DNA of 38,313 nt from an uncultured Verrucomicrobiales bacterium (GCA_937916135.1 CALFTQ010000094.1:1-38313); one strand, 5' to 3'. Positions 7,465-17,420 are shown, numbered from the stretch's first letter. Numbers and translations are program-made. The notes: generated from the letters alone by a model not told the origin.

Positions 7465-7881
7465 TCAGATGCGTCGTTTCTTCCGGAAATCGAGCATGGC
7501 GAGCTGCTTGGAGATGGCCGCTTCGAGCTTGGCCTGTTCCTCGCGGTCGAGCACGGAGGCGCCGTCGCGGAAGGCGGCCTGGGCGCGTTCGAGCGCGCGC
7601 TCCACGCTGGTGGTGTCGATTTCATCCACCGTGAGGGCGGTATCGGTCACCAGGAGCACATCGTCCTTATCCACCTGCAGGAACCCGCCACCCACGAAGA
7701 GACTCTGCGGAGCCTGACCGGGGCAGGTGTAGGTGAGCTCACCATTGGCCACGGAGGTGATGATAGAAGCGTGCCCGGGCAGCACCTCCATCTCACCCGT
7801 GGAGGCAGGCAGACGGATGGCCGTCACCTCCGCCTCGAGGGCGGTGCGCATGGGGGTGATGATTTTGAATTGCATGGGCAT
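7465..7881 (-). CDS. atpC: ATP synthase F1 subunit epsilon
   Basis: Central-stalk subunit that couples rotation and can inhibit ATP hydrolysis; 138 residues, normal length. The N-terminal beta-sandwich shows MQFKIITPMRTALEAEVTAI and the conserved LPASTGEMEVLPGHA; a C-terminal helical region with ERALERAQAAFRDG follows. A second ATG six bases later (7875) gives MQFKII and is an equally plausible start. It is the last gene of the operon, 8 bases after atpD and directly before the terminator. Confidence 0.95.
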   Translation of the reverse strand: MPMQFKIITPMRTALEAEVTAIRLPASTGEMEVLPGHASIITSVANGELTYTCPGQAPQSLFVGGGFLQVDKDDVLLVTDTALTVDEIDTTSVERALERAQAAFRDGASVLDREEQAKLEAAISKQLAMLDFRKKRRI

Positions 7882-7889
7882 GGGTGGAA

Positions 7890-9296
<1,407 letters not shown>

Positions 9297-9342
9297 ACTA
9301 AGAATAAGTTGTTTTTGAAAATTGAGTGAATGGGGTGGGGGA

Positions 9343-10203
9343 TTACTCCATGGCCTTCATAGCCGTGGTGATTTCGAGAAGTTCGTTGGTAATCTGGGCC
9401 TGGCGTGCCTTGTTGTATTCCAGGGTGAGTTCGCCGATGAGGGTTTTGGCGTTCTCGGTGGCGGATTTCATGGCAACCATGCGGGCAGACTGCTCGGAGG
9501 CCTTGCCTTCCAGCACCATCTGGGTGAGCAGGTTGGCAAAGTAGAGCGGCAGGATGGACTTGAGCAGGGTTCGGGGATCCGGCTCCAGCAGGAAATCGGC
9601 GTGTTCGCCGTCCTCTGCCTCTTCTGCCAGTTTCAGCAGCTCCTCAGGCTTGATGGGGAGGATATCCACCACCTGCGGGCGCTGCACCATGATGTTGATG
9701 AACTTCTGGTAGACCACGGTCACGCGGTTGTAGGTGCCGTCCACGAAGCCCTTGCGGATGAAATCGAGGATGGCCTTCATCTCGGCTTCTTCCACGGTAT
9801 CACCGATGGTGAAGGAGGCCACCAGCTTGCGGCCCACTCGGGCGAACTGGGAGTTGAGCTTGCCGCCCACGGTGAGGTAATCGGCCTCGGCGGGGCACTG
9901 GGTGAGCACCTCCTTGAAGAGGTTGGTGTTCAGACCGCCGCAGAGCCCGCGGTCTGTGCTCACCACGATGACGAGCTGCTTGCCGGTTTCGCGCTTTTCC
10001 ATGAGCTGGACAGAACCCTCGGCAATGGATTCCTGCAGGTGCTTGAATACCCGCGACAGGGCGCGGATGTATACACGGCCCTTCAACGCCAGCTCCTGAG
10101 CACGGCGCATCTTGGCGGACGCAACCATCTGCATCGCCTTGGTAATCTGCGATGTGTTGCGTACCGACTTGATGCGGCGTTTGATGTCTCTCAGGCTTGC
10201 CAT
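9343..10203 (-). CDS. atpG: ATP synthase F1 subunit gamma
   Basis: Rotor shaft of the F1 motor; 286 residues, normal length. The coiled-coil N-terminus (MASLRDIKRRIKSVRNTSQI, then TKAMQMVASAKMRRAQ) and C-terminus (ARMVAMKSATENAKTLI, then ARQAQITNELLEI) are both clear, with the middle Rossmann-like part IVVSTDRGLCGGLNTNLF. It starts 4 bases after the atpA stop codon, so translation of the two is probably coupled. Confidence 0.97.
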   Translation of the reverse strand: MASLRDIKRRIKSVRNTSQITKAMQMVASAKMRRAQELALKGRVYIRALSRVFKHLQESIAEGSVQLMEKRETGKQLVIVVSTDRGLCGGLNTNLFKEVLTQCPAEADYLTVGGKLNSQFARVGRKLVASFTIGDTVEEAEMKAILDFIRKGFVDGTYNRVTVVYQKFINIMVQRPQVVDILPIKPEELLKLAEEAEDGEHADFLLEPDPRTLLKSILPLYFANLLTQMVLEGKASEQSARMVAMKSATENAKTLIGELTLEYNKARQAQITNELLEITTAMKAME

Positions 10204-10207
10204 GTTG

Positions 10208-11749
10208 TTACTTCTTCAGGCGGGATTTGAAAGCGGTCATGAAGTCCTTGAGGGCTGCGTCGATTTCCGGCGTCAGGGACTTCTCGGCTTCGATGCGGGT
10301 GAGCAGGTCGGCCCCGTTCACGCTGGCTTCTTCCTCCAGCTGGCGGCGCACGGCCTGAATCTGCTCCACGGCCACATCGTCGAGGAAGCCGCGCTGGATG
10401 GCGTAGAGGTTGATGACCTCGATACCCAGGCTCTTGGGCTCGTACTGGCCCTGCTTGAAGAGCTCCACGATGCGGCGGCCGCGCTCCAGCTTGGCCTTGG
10501 TGGCGGCGTCCAGGTCGGAACCGAACTGGGCGAATGCCTGGAGTTCTTCGAACTGGGCAAGGTCGAGCTTCACGGAACCGGCCAGCTTCTTCACAATCTG
10601 GGTCTGGGCGCTGGAACCCACGCGGGACACGGAGATACCCACGTTGATAGCCGGGCGCACACCCTGGTAGAAGAGGTCGGTATCCAAGAAAATCTGGCCG
10701 TCGGTAATGGAAATCACATTCGTGGGAATGTAGGCGGACACGTCACCGGCCTGGGTTTCAATGATGGGCAGGGCGGTGAGGGAACCACCTTTACGGCCAC
10801 CTTCGCTGTTGATGCGGGCAGCGCGCTCCAGCAGGCGGGAGTGCAGGTAGAACACGTCGCCGGGGTAGGCTTCGCGGCCGGAGGGACGGCGCAGGATGAG
10901 GGACACCTGGCGGTAGGCCACGGCGTGCTTGGAGAGGTCGTCGTACACGATGAGGGCATCCTGACCCTGATCCATGAAGTACTCACCCATGGCGCAGCCG
11001 GCATAGGGGGCGAGGTACTGCATGGCGGCGCTGTCGGAGGCGGAGGCCACCACCACGATGCTGTATTCCATGGCTCCGGCTTCCTCGAGCTTGGCGACCA
11101 GGCGTGACACGGTGGCGCGCTTCTGACCCACGGCCACGTAGATGCTGTAGAGCGGGCGGTGGCCCGGCAGCTTGCCCTGTTCGGCCAGCTTGTTCTGCTG
11201 GGCCTGGGCAATCATGGTATCGGTGGCGATGGTGGTCTTGCCGGTGGAGCGGTCGCCGATGATGAGTTCGCGCTGGCCGCGGCCAATCGGAATCATGGCG
11301 TCGATGGGCAGAATACCGGTCTGCACCGGCTGGTTCACACCCTGGCGGGAGATGATACCGGAAGCAATCTTTTCCACGGGGTAATAGGTGGCCGCCTGAA
11401 TCGGGCCCTTGCCATCCAGCGGGTTACCCAGGGTATCCACCACGCGGCCGAGCAGCCCGGGACCCACCGGCACCTGGAGCAGACGCCCCGTGGTCTTGCA
11501 GGTGTCGCCTTCCTTCAGGGAAGCGGCATTGCCGATAAGCACGGCACCCACTTCATGCTCTTCCAGGTTCATGGCGAGGCCCATCACGCCGCCGGGGAAT
11601 TCAATCATCTCATTGAGCATGGCGTTGCTCAGGCCCTCGATGTGGGCCACGCCATCGCCGATGGCTTTGATGGTGCCCACGTTCTCGCTGACGGAGGCGG
11701 TGGAGATGTTGCGAATCTGTGCTTCGAGTTCTTGTACGATGTTGCTCAT
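10208..11749 (-). CDS. atpA: ATP synthase F1 subunit alpha
   Basis: Non-catalytic nucleotide-binding subunit of F1; 513 residues, normal length. It shows the N-terminal ISTASVSENVGTIKAIGDGV, the Walker A GDRSTGKTTIATD, the ALIVYDDLSKHAVAYRQVSL block and the C-terminal RGFLDDVAVEQIQAVRRQL region. It follows atpH after 12 bases and precedes atpG by 4. Confidence 0.98.
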   Translation of the reverse strand: MSNIVQELEAQIRNISTASVSENVGTIKAIGDGVAHIEGLSNAMLNEMIEFPGGVMGLAMNLEEHEVGAVLIGNAASLKEGDTCKTTGRLLQVPVGPGLLGRVVDTLGNPLDGKGPIQAATYYPVEKIASGIISRQGVNQPVQTGILPIDAMIPIGRGQRELIIGDRSTGKTTIATDTMIAQAQQNKLAEQGKLPGHRPLYSIYVAVGQKRATVSRLVAKLEEAGAMEYSIVVVASASDSAAMQYLAPYAGCAMGEYFMDQGQDALIVYDDLSKHAVAYRQVSLILRRPSGREAYPGDVFYLHSRLLERAARINSEGGRKGGSLTALPIIETQAGDVSAYIPTNVISITDGQIFLDTDLFYQGVRPAINVGISVSRVGSSAQTQIVKKLAGSVKLDLAQFEELQAFAQFGSDLDAATKAKLERGRRIVELFKQGQYEPKSLGIEVINLYAIQRGFLDDVAVEQIQAVRRQLEEEASVNGADLLTRIEAEKSLTPEIDAALKDFMTAFKSRLKK

Positions 11750-11761
11750 ACCGTGGTGTGT

Positions 11762-12154
11762 TTAGAGAGTTTTGGTAAGTTGTTCAATGCGGGTGCGGAC
11801 TGAGGCGTCCGTCACGTTGTCGCCCACCTTCACGGTGAGCCCGGCAATAAGGGAGGAATCCACCTGCCACTCGTAGTTCAGTCCGGCTTGACGGGCGTTC
11901 AATTTTGCCTGGATGGCGGTCTGCTCAGCCTCGGTCAGCGGCACGGCGCTGGTGATGGTGGCGGTGTGGGCGGCGCGCTCCAGTCGCACCAGCTCGGTGA
12001 AGGCGGTGAGCAGAGCCAGGTAGTTGCGCGGCTTGTCCGCGGCAATCTTATCGGCCACCTGGCGCACGATGGCTTCATCCATCAGCCCGTCGGCGCCGAT
12101 GCAGAGCCGCATGAGGCGGCGCGCCTGGGCCTGTACTTCTTTACTGATTTTCAT
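11762..12154 (-). CDS. atpH: ATP synthase F1 subunit delta, short form
   Basis: Peripheral-stalk subunit that joins F1 to the b subunits. The C-terminal half is conserved: ATITSAVPLTEAEQTAIQAK, VDSSLIAGLTVKVGDNVTDA and a final SVRTRIEQLTKTL. The protein is only 130 residues against about 175-180 usually, and the missing length is all in the N-terminal helical domain, which here is about 65 residues. Upstream is the 15-base gap to atpF, so there is no room for an extended start without overlapping atpF. The position between atpF and atpA supports the assignment. Confidence 0.88.
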   Translation of the reverse strand: MKISKEVQAQARRLMRLCIGADGLMDEAIVRQVADKIAADKPRNYLALLTAFTELVRLERAAHTATITSAVPLTEAEQTAIQAKLNARQAGLNYEWQVDSSLIAGLTVKVGDNVTDASVRTRIEQLTKTL

Positions 12155-12169
12155 GGCAGCGCGGCAGAA

Positions 12170-12682
12170 TTAGAGGGACTTGATGGCTTCATCGTTGATG
12201 GCGCGGTGGTCGGCATCGCTCAGCACCTTCCCGGTCACGCGGGTAGTGACTTCGGCCACCAGACGGGCGAACTCGCCCTTCAGCGCATCCTTTTCGCGCT
12301 GGGTGTCCATCTCGGCCTGCTTGTGGGCATTTTCGATGACGGCCTGGGCTTCGGCGCTGGCCTTGGCGGAGAGGTCGGCCTGCAGGCGGGCGGCAGTCTG
12401 GCGGGCCTGCTCGACCTCCTTCTTGCCGGTTTCTCGGGCTTCGTCGAGAATCTTCTCGCCGGTCACCTTCACATCGGCCAGTTCCTGCTGGCTGCGGGCG
12501 TGCATTTCCTCGCCCTCCTGGATGCGCTGGCGGCGTTCCTCAAGCTGCTTGAAGATGGGCTTGATGCCGAAGCACACCACGATGGCGGCCAGGATGCAGA
12601 AAGCAATGAGGTGAGCGATGAACGCATCGGTGTGCAGACCGAAATTAGTGACCAGGTCCTGAATATCAGCGGCAAGAATCAT
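12170..12682 (-). CDS. atpF: ATP synthase F0 subunit b
   Basis: Peripheral-stalk subunit with one N-terminal membrane helix (AFIAHLIAFCILAAIVVCFG) and a long charged coiled coil; 170 residues. The RRQRIQEGEEMHARSQQELA and AQAVIENAHKQAEMDTQREK blocks are typical. Only one b gene is present, so the stalk is expected to be a homodimer. It is separated from atpE by 110 bases that contain a strong hairpin, and no Shine-Dalgarno sequence precedes its ATG. Confidence 0.93.
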   Translation of the reverse strand: MILAADIQDLVTNFGLHTDAFIAHLIAFCILAAIVVCFGIKPIFKQLEERRQRIQEGEEMHARSQQELADVKVTGEKILDEARETGKKEVEQARQTAARLQADLSAKASAEAQAVIENAHKQAEMDTQREKDALKGEFARLVAEVTTRVTGKVLSDADHRAINDEAIKSL

Positions 12683-12741
12683 GGTTGTAAGTTGCTTTGG
12701 TTAAAGACGGAGATTTTTTTGAGAATGGGGGAAAGGGGAAG

Positions 12742-12776
12742 GGGCATGCCGTTTGCTTGAATGGCCCGGCATGCCC
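12742..12776 (-). promoter_or_regulatory. Hairpin between atpE and atpF
   Basis: Perfect 10-bp inverted repeat GGGCATGCCG / CGGCATGCCC with a 15-base loop, in the 110-base gap after atpE. There is no T-run directly after it in the direction of transcription but a C/T-rich stretch (CCCCTTCCCCTTTCCCCC). It is more likely an mRNA stability or attenuation element than a full terminator. Confidence 0.6.
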
Positions 12777-12792
12777 GCGGGCGTAGCATTGC

Positions 12793-12996
12793 TTAGCCCA
12801 TGAAGATGGCCACGAAGGCCACACCTTCCACAAGGGCGGCCAGAATGATGGAGATGGTCAGCACCTGACCGGAAGCACCGGGGTTGCGGCCGGTGGATTC
12901 AGCGGCCTTCATACCGATGAGACCAATGCCGAGACCGGCACCGATAACAGCCATGCCGGACTTGATGGCGGCGGTGGCAAGAGCGGGGAGCATCAT
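12793..12996 (-). CDS. atpE: ATP synthase F0 subunit c
   Basis: Proteolipid of the rotor ring, 67 residues, two membrane helices around the polar loop ESTGRNPGASG. The ion-binding acid is Glu57 in ILAALVEGVAFV. The residue after it is Gly rather than Ser/Thr, and helix 1 (MAVIGAGLGIGLIGM) has no Gln at the sodium-ligand position, so a proton-driven ring is inferred. The start has no Shine-Dalgarno sequence but an A/C-rich leader. Hairpins lie on both sides of the gene. Confidence 0.95.
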   Translation of the reverse strand: MMLPALATAAIKSGMAVIGAGLGIGLIGMKAAESTGRNPGASGQVLTISIILAALVEGVAFVAIFMG

Positions 12997-13035
12997 TGTT
13001 GTTGTTTTTCTATTGTTTGTTGTTTATTGGTGAAA

Positions 13036-13073
13036 CCCGCAGCGTCACGCTTTGCTTCATGATCCGCTGCGGG
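13036..13073 (-). promoter_or_regulatory. Hairpin between atpB and atpE
   Basis: Inverted repeat CCCGCAGCG / CGCTGCGGG, 9 bp with a 20-base loop, just after the atpB stop. It is followed in the direction of transcription by an A/C-rich unstructured stretch up to the atpE ATG at 12996. Confidence 0.6.
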
Positions 13074-13084
13074 AAAATGGTCAT

Positions 13085-13963
13085 TCAGTGGGCGGCGTGT
13101 TCCTCGCCATCGCCCACCTGGGTCTTCAGGAAAATGGCTGTGAGCATCAGGAACACCAGGGCCTGCACGAAGCCTACCAGAATTTCCAGACACATGAAGG
13201 GAAGCATGGCAACGGCGTTGCCCAGGATGCTGCCGCTCACGATGCTCATCTGCTCCAGAATGGCCTCACCGGCGAAGATGTTACCATAGAGACGGGCGGC
13301 CAGAGCTACCGGGCGGATGCCGATGGAAAGCAGCTCGATGAGACCCACGAAGAAGAAGACAGGCAGCAGCAGGTTCTTCAGCATGCCGGTGAGCCCGCCC
13401 TTGGGTCCGAAGATGTGCAGCACAAAGTGCTTGATGCCCTGTTCCTTGATGCTCCAGATGAACCAGAGCAGGGTGTAGAACAGACCGAGGAAGAGAGTGA
13501 TGTTCAAATCTGCATTGGCACCGCGGAAGAGGGGGTGACCGTTGATGGTAATCTCACCCACGCCGGGGATAAGGCCCATGTAGTTGCTGGTGAGGATGAG
13601 CAGGAACACCGTGGCGAAGTACCAGATGTACTTGCCGGCCAGTTTCTTGCCGATGAGCCCCTCCACAAAGTTATACAGCAGCTCGAATACCCACTCCACA
13701 AAGTTCTGCAGCCCGCTCGGCACGCTCTGCATCTTGCGCGTAGCCAGTCGCAGGATGATGGTGAGCAGTACCACGGCTATGGTCATCATCACCATGGAGT
13801 TCGTGATGGGCAGCGAATGCCCCGGCCAGAACGGCAGGTCGATGTCCCACAGCACTGGTGCATCGGTAGAAAGCCCATGATGGCCGCCTTCCTCAGAAGC
13901 ACACGCCACACCACTCATCAGCATCATGATTCCAAAAGTAAGTTTAGAAAGGAGAGATTTCAT
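13085..13963 (-). CDS. atpB: ATP synthase F0 subunit a
   Basis: Membrane subunit forming the proton half-channels against the c ring; 292 residues. The essential Arg is in ALAARLYGNIFAGE, preceded by LIELLSIGIRPV; further markers are LTSNYMGLIPG and the last helices with FVQALVFLMLTAIFL. The N-terminus MKSLLSKLTFGIMMLMSGVA resembles a signal peptide, followed by a His/acid-rich segment. It is the first gene of the operon; no atpI is visible upstream. The ATG at 13963 lies 13 bases after the -10 box and has no Shine-Dalgarno sequence. Confidence 0.96.
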   Translation of the reverse strand: MKSLLSKLTFGIMMLMSGVACASEEGGHHGLSTDAPVLWDIDLPFWPGHSLPITNSMVMMTIAVVLLTIILRLATRKMQSVPSGLQNFVEWVFELLYNFVEGLIGKKLAGKYIWYFATVFLLILTSNYMGLIPGVGEITINGHPLFRGANADLNITLFLGLFYTLLWFIWSIKEQGIKHFVLHIFGPKGGLTGMLKNLLLPVFFFVGLIELLSIGIRPVALAARLYGNIFAGEAILEQMSIVSGSILGNAVAMLPFMCLEILVGFVQALVFLMLTAIFLKTQVGDGEEHAAH

Positions 13964-13976
13964 TGCGATTAATTCC

Positions 13977-14004
13977 AGACTAGCACTTTTCCCCGAAGAG
14001 TCAA
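13977..14004 (-). promoter_or_regulatory. Promoter of the atp operon
   Basis: On the minus strand: TTGACT, 16 bp, TAGTCT. The -10 box ends 13 bases before the atpB ATG, giving a predicted leader of about 6 bases. Confidence 0.65.
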
Positions 14005-14101
14005 GGAGAAAATCTTGTTAGTGACGTAGAAATCACCACATGTTTTCCGAAGAATTGTAATATCAGCAACATTTTGGAAGAAGTCCCATCTCTACTCGAA
14101 T

Positions 14102-14144
14102 AATTGATGTTTGTCGTTGTCGGGGCACGGGACTTCAGTCCCGA
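14102..14144 (+). repeat. Long REP unit, left member of an inverted pair
   Basis: The 25-bp palindromic REP (14120-14144) preceded by a flank AATTGATGTTTGTCGTT that is also present, in the opposite orientation, next to the REP at 21029-21053. The 43-bp units differ at two positions. Confidence 0.9.
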
Positions 14145-14161
14145 AATAACGGTGCTTCCAA

Positions 14162-14186
14162 TCGGGACTGAAGTCCCGTGCCCCGA
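14162..14186 (-). repeat. REP palindrome, right member of an inverted pair
   Basis: Exact inverted copy of 14120-14144 at a distance of 17 bases. The pair has the layout of a BIME (two REPs head to head). Confidence 0.9.
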
Positions 14187-14308
14187 CAGAGTTCCCCCAC
14201 AAATTCCAATATGAGCAGGGCAGCGCTATTCTGTGATGTGCCGGCTTATTGAAAATGGTCCCGGGTGTCGGGAAAAAACAATAGCCGTTCATGGCTTCGC
14301 GGGCAGGT

Positions 14309-15022
14309 TTACAGGTACCACTCGCATTCGTCCAGCGTTTCCTTCACATGGAACGTGCTTCCGCTGGAGTCGTTGGCGGGCAGGGGAATATCGCTGAGCA
14401 TCAGGACTGCGTCGTAAAGGGCAGTGCTCTCGCGGAAGTGGGCCTTAAAACGAGCGGCAAAGGTGGCGAATGCATCTTTTGGTGCGCTGATGCCTATCGG
14501 GTTCTTTATGTCCAGGAACAGGCGCAGGAGAATGAATTGCTGAGTTTCTCCGCCTGAGGCCAGTGCGTTGAGGATGCTTTCCGTTTCAGCCTCACCCCAG
14601 GGGCTTGCCATCCAGCTGGTCAGCATGGCGGCTCTGGCGTAGATGCCTCCGGCGCCTTGTTCCGGCAGCCAGGGGGCAGACAGCAGGGTGTCGTGCACAA
14701 TGCGGCGCAGTTCATCGATGATGCGCTGATGCTGGTTCAGTGATTCCAGCGCCGGGCGTTCCTGCACCAGCCATATCCAGAGTATATCCTCCCAGAGATG
14801 AGCTGCGCATTCATCCTGCGGATTGCGGAAAAACTGGTAGAGAGGGCGCAGGTAGGCACAGCACTCGGCAGCGGTACCGGCGGGCAGGTGCCCGTTGAAC
14901 ACGCAGGAGAGTTCGTACCCGGTCAGCCCCGCACCCTGTTTGGCAATGATTCCACGCAGCAATTCCTGGCTTTCGGGGTGTGTGAAATCCTTATGCGGAT
15001 CGCTGAGGTGAAACGCAGGCAT
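14309..15022 (-). CDS. Hypothetical protein
   Basis: Not recognised. It is 237 residues, probably soluble, with no signal peptide, no clear membrane helix and no catalytic motif that I can name. It is rich in Ala, Leu and aromatic residues (CAYLRPLYQFFRNPQDECAA, LWEDILWIWLVQER), suggesting an all-helical fold. Its ATG follows the rseP stop codon directly (TAA-ATG), so it is translationally coupled to rseP and likely made at the same time. Its role could relate to the envelope, but that is only inference from position. Confidence 0.7.
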   Translation of the reverse strand: MPAFHLSDPHKDFTHPESQELLRGIIAKQGAGLTGYELSCVFNGHLPAGTAAECCAYLRPLYQFFRNPQDECAAHLWEDILWIWLVQERPALESLNQHQRIIDELRRIVHDTLLSAPWLPEQGAGGIYARAAMLTSWMASPWGEAETESILNALASGGETQQFILLRLFLDIKNPIGISAPKDAFATFAARFKAHFRESTALYDAVLMLSDIPLPANDSSGSTFHVKETLDECEWYL

Positions 15023-16456
15023 TTACTTGGAGAAAACCGGTGCGGGTAACTTCGGGGCCTTCTCTTCGGGGCCGCCCACCATGTCGCCTACGTCCTTGAA
15101 GGTGACAAAGAGGAAGAAGAAGAGCAGAAGGAAGAGGAAACCGCTCTGAATCCACTCCAGCAGCTTGCCTCCCACCGGGCGGCGGAAGATGATTTCCAGC
15201 GTGCCCAGCACCACATGCCCGCCGTCCACGATGGGCAGGGGCAGGATATTCAGCACAGCCAGGTTCACATTCAGCACCACGGCGAACCAGAGGATAAGCT
15301 TCCAGCCGTTCTCGGATTCGAGCATCTGGTACAGGTAGTTGCCGATACCTACGGGGCCGGAGAGGTGCTCCATGCCCACGCTGCTGCCGGGGGCGGCCAC
15401 TTTGGCCAGGGTTTCGCCCATCCAGCGGAAACTCTGGTTAATCTGTTCCTGCACGCCGGGGTGCTCGGTGCGCAGCTCATTATCCAGCCCGCCCCACACA
15501 AAGCCCATGATGGGGCGTGCGCCCTCCAGTCCCTGCCAGTTGGCAGGCAGGGCGGGTGTGATAGTGGTAGTTACTTCACTGCCGTCAGCATTTTGCAGGG
15601 TAAGTTCCACGGCTCCCTTTTCGGCGGCTTCCAGCACAGGCACCGGGGAGAACACCGGGGTGCCATTCAGCTTTACGATGCGCTGCCCCTTGACCAGTCC
15701 GGCCTGTTCTGCCGGGGAGCCGGGAATAATATCGCCGATGACAGCGGGAGCTGCGGGCATGATGCCCACCTGGCGCATGCCGGTGCGCTGCCACCATTTG
15801 GTTTCCGGCAGCTTGTAGCCGCTTTCAATGGTGAGCTGCTGAGTGCTGCCATCCGCCATCGGTCGGTCGATGGTGAAGCTAATCTTCTCGTGCTCGCTCA
15901 TGGCCACGAGTTCGCGCACGCCTTCCATGTTGCCCATCCATTTCTCCACGGCCTGGCCATCAATGGCGCGGATGCGGTCACCCGGCAGCAGCCCGGCCTG
16001 CGCGGCGGGGGAATCCGCCGGAATGTAACCAATCGTGGTGGTCGGCAGTTCGCCCACCGGCTTGCCCACTATCCACACGATGACGGCAAAGAAATACGCC
16101 AGCAGCAGGGAAGCCAGCGGGCCGGCCGCGGCAATGATGACCTTATCCAGCGGCTTGAGCGGCTTCAGATCCTTGGGAATCTCAGCTTCGCCCTCGATGC
16201 TCTGCATGTCTGCCAGCTGCGGCAGGGAGACGAAGCCGCCCGCGGGAATCCAGCCGATACCCCACTGCACGCCGTTTATCTTCTTCTGCCAGATGGGCTT
16301 GCCGAACCATATCTGGAAGCGGTCGATATACGCCCCGCGCCACTTGCCCGCGAGGAAATGCCCCAGTTCATGCACAAAAATCATCACGTTGAAGAACATG
16401 ACGACGAGGAAAATCAACCAGGCGGTCTCAAGGGTGGAAAGGATAGAACTAATCAT
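15023..16456 (-). CDS. rseP: RseP-type site-2 protease with PDZ domains
   Basis: Inner-membrane zinc protease of the RseP/M50B family, which cuts membrane-bound substrates such as anti-sigma factors or signal-peptide remnants; 477 residues from the chosen start. The zinc motif HELGH is His29, Glu30, His33 in helix 1 and the third ligand is in NILPLPIVDGGHV near the C-terminus. Between them lie two PDZ domains (GYIPADSPAAQAGLLPGDRI and GDIIPGSPAEQAGLVKGQRI). The ATG at 16456 is chosen because a -10 box ends 14 bases before it and lies downstream of the alternative start at 16495. Its natural substrate here is unknown. Confidence 0.92.
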   Translation of the reverse strand: MISSILSTLETAWLIFLVVMFFNVMIFVHELGHFLAGKWRGAYIDRFQIWFGKPIWQKKINGVQWGIGWIPAGGFVSLPQLADMQSIEGEAEIPKDLKPLKPLDKVIIAAAGPLASLLLAYFFAVIVWIVGKPVGELPTTTIGYIPADSPAAQAGLLPGDRIRAIDGQAVEKWMGNMEGVRELVAMSEHEKISFTIDRPMADGSTQQLTIESGYKLPETKWWQRTGMRQVGIMPAAPAVIGDIIPGSPAEQAGLVKGQRIVKLNGTPVFSPVPVLEAAEKGAVELTLQNADGSEVTTTITPALPANWQGLEGARPIMGFVWGGLDNELRTEHPGVQEQINQSFRWMGETLAKVAAPGSSVGMEHLSGPVGIGNYLYQMLESENGWKLILWFAVVLNVNLAVLNILPLPIVDGGHVVLGTLEIIFRRPVGGKLLEWIQSGFLFLLLFFFLFVTFKDVGDMVGGPEEKAPKLPAPVFSK

Positions 16457-16470
16457 AGAAATCTTGGCGC

Positions 16471-16499
16471 ATGCTACCAGAATGATAAATTGCAAGCAA
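16471..16499 (-). promoter_or_regulatory. Promoter of rseP
   Basis: On the minus strand: TTGCTT, 17 bp, TAGCAT, ending 14 bases before the ATG at 16456. Confidence 0.5.
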
Positions 16500-16526
16500 G
16501 CTTGCTATTTGACATAACTCTTCATT

Positions 16527-17420
16527 CTATTGGGGCACCGAGTCAATGTAGTTCCGGATCCCGGTAGTGGGGAAGCGCAGGTCGTTGTGGAGGAAGGGGC
16601 GGAGGTATTTGAGGGCTCTCTCACGGGAGCCGAAGAGTTGTTCCGGTGTCAGGCGCTGCTCAGATGGAATCTGGAGCTTATTCTGCAGCACCACCAGCAG
16701 ACAGCGCAGAGAAGGGGAGCGGTGGCGCTCTTCGTCGTATAGCCTGCGCCCCAGTTCCCATGCTTCCCGCTCACGCCCACGGATGCGGCAGAGGTTATAG
16801 AACTCCCAGCGCTTGTACATGGGGGAGGCTCCCAGCTCCACCGCCCGGCGGTAATCCTCCACCGCGCGGGTAAAATTGGTACGCCGTGCCAGGTCCTCAT
16901 CGAAAGCGCCCATTTCCAGCCAGAGCAGGGCACTTTGCGGGTTATTGGCCAGACCTTCCTGAAGGAAGTGTTCTGCAGCATCCAGATAATCCTTGCAAAG
17001 CACGGCGCGGGCATGCGCATCCAGCTGCTCATCCTGATTCACCCAGGCCACGGCATTCTTTGCCATGTCTCGAGCAGCACGAATCCAGTAATTAACACGG
17101 TGGGGACAGAGGGTGGTCACCTGCTCCCAGCGTCGGCGGGCGCGGGGCCAGTCCTGCTGAAGCCAGGCATTCGTGGCATCCACGCAGAGCATCTCGGCGG
17201 CAAAGGTGCGCAGCCCGCCAAGCCCGAACAAGGCAAGCTGCTGAGAGAGTGCATCCGTGCGTTCATAATCCGGTGGAGGCAGCTTCAGATGAGCATTTTT
17301 TTCATGCTGCTGCAGATGCAGGCGGAGCGGCTGCAAGCACCAGCCGGCAGCAGCAAGCAGGAGCAGGGCCCCGGCATAGCGGAGCCCCTGGCGCAGGGGA
17401 CTGGTCGGATTGGATATCAT
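16527..17420 (-). CDS. Membrane-anchored TPR-like protein
   Basis: Protein of unknown function, 297 residues. One N-terminal membrane helix (LRYAGALLLLAAAGWCLQPL) anchors a helical domain with TPR-like pairs: ATNAWLQQDWPRARRRWEQV, LDAAEHFLQEGLANNPQSAL and FTRAVEDYRRAVELGASPMY. TPR domains usually serve as protein-binding scaffolds. Its ATG overlaps the panE stop as ATGA, so the two genes form an operon, although no functional link is obvious. Confidence 0.72.
   Translation of the reverse strand: MISNPTSPLRQGLRYAGALLLLAAAGWCLQPLRLHLQQHEKNAHLKLPPPDYERTDALSQQLALFGLGGLRTFAAEMLCVDATNAWLQQDWPRARRRWEQVTTLCPHRVNYWIRAARDMAKNAVAWVNQDEQLDAHARAVLCKDYLDAAEHFLQEGLANNPQSALLWLEMGAFDEDLARRTNFTRAVEDYRRAVELGASPMYKRWEFYNLCRIRGREREAWELGRRLYDEERHRSPSLRCLLVVLQNKLQIPSEQRLTPEQLFGSRERALKYLRPFLHNDLRFPTTGIRNYIDSVPQ

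Larger units (their letters stand above)
13964..14308. other. 345-base intergenic region with the atp promoter and a REP pair
   Basis: Holds the atp operon promoter (13977-14004) and an inverted REP pair (14102-14186). About 120 bases between the REP pair and the hypothetical gene's stop contain no recognisable gene, and no clear T-run terminator was found for that gene; the REP pair may end its transcript. Confidence 0.7.

Noticed and set aside
12793..12996. Sodium-dependent ATP synthase
   Set aside because: The c subunit lacks the Gln in helix 1 and the Ser/Thr after the acidic residue that mark sodium-binding rings.
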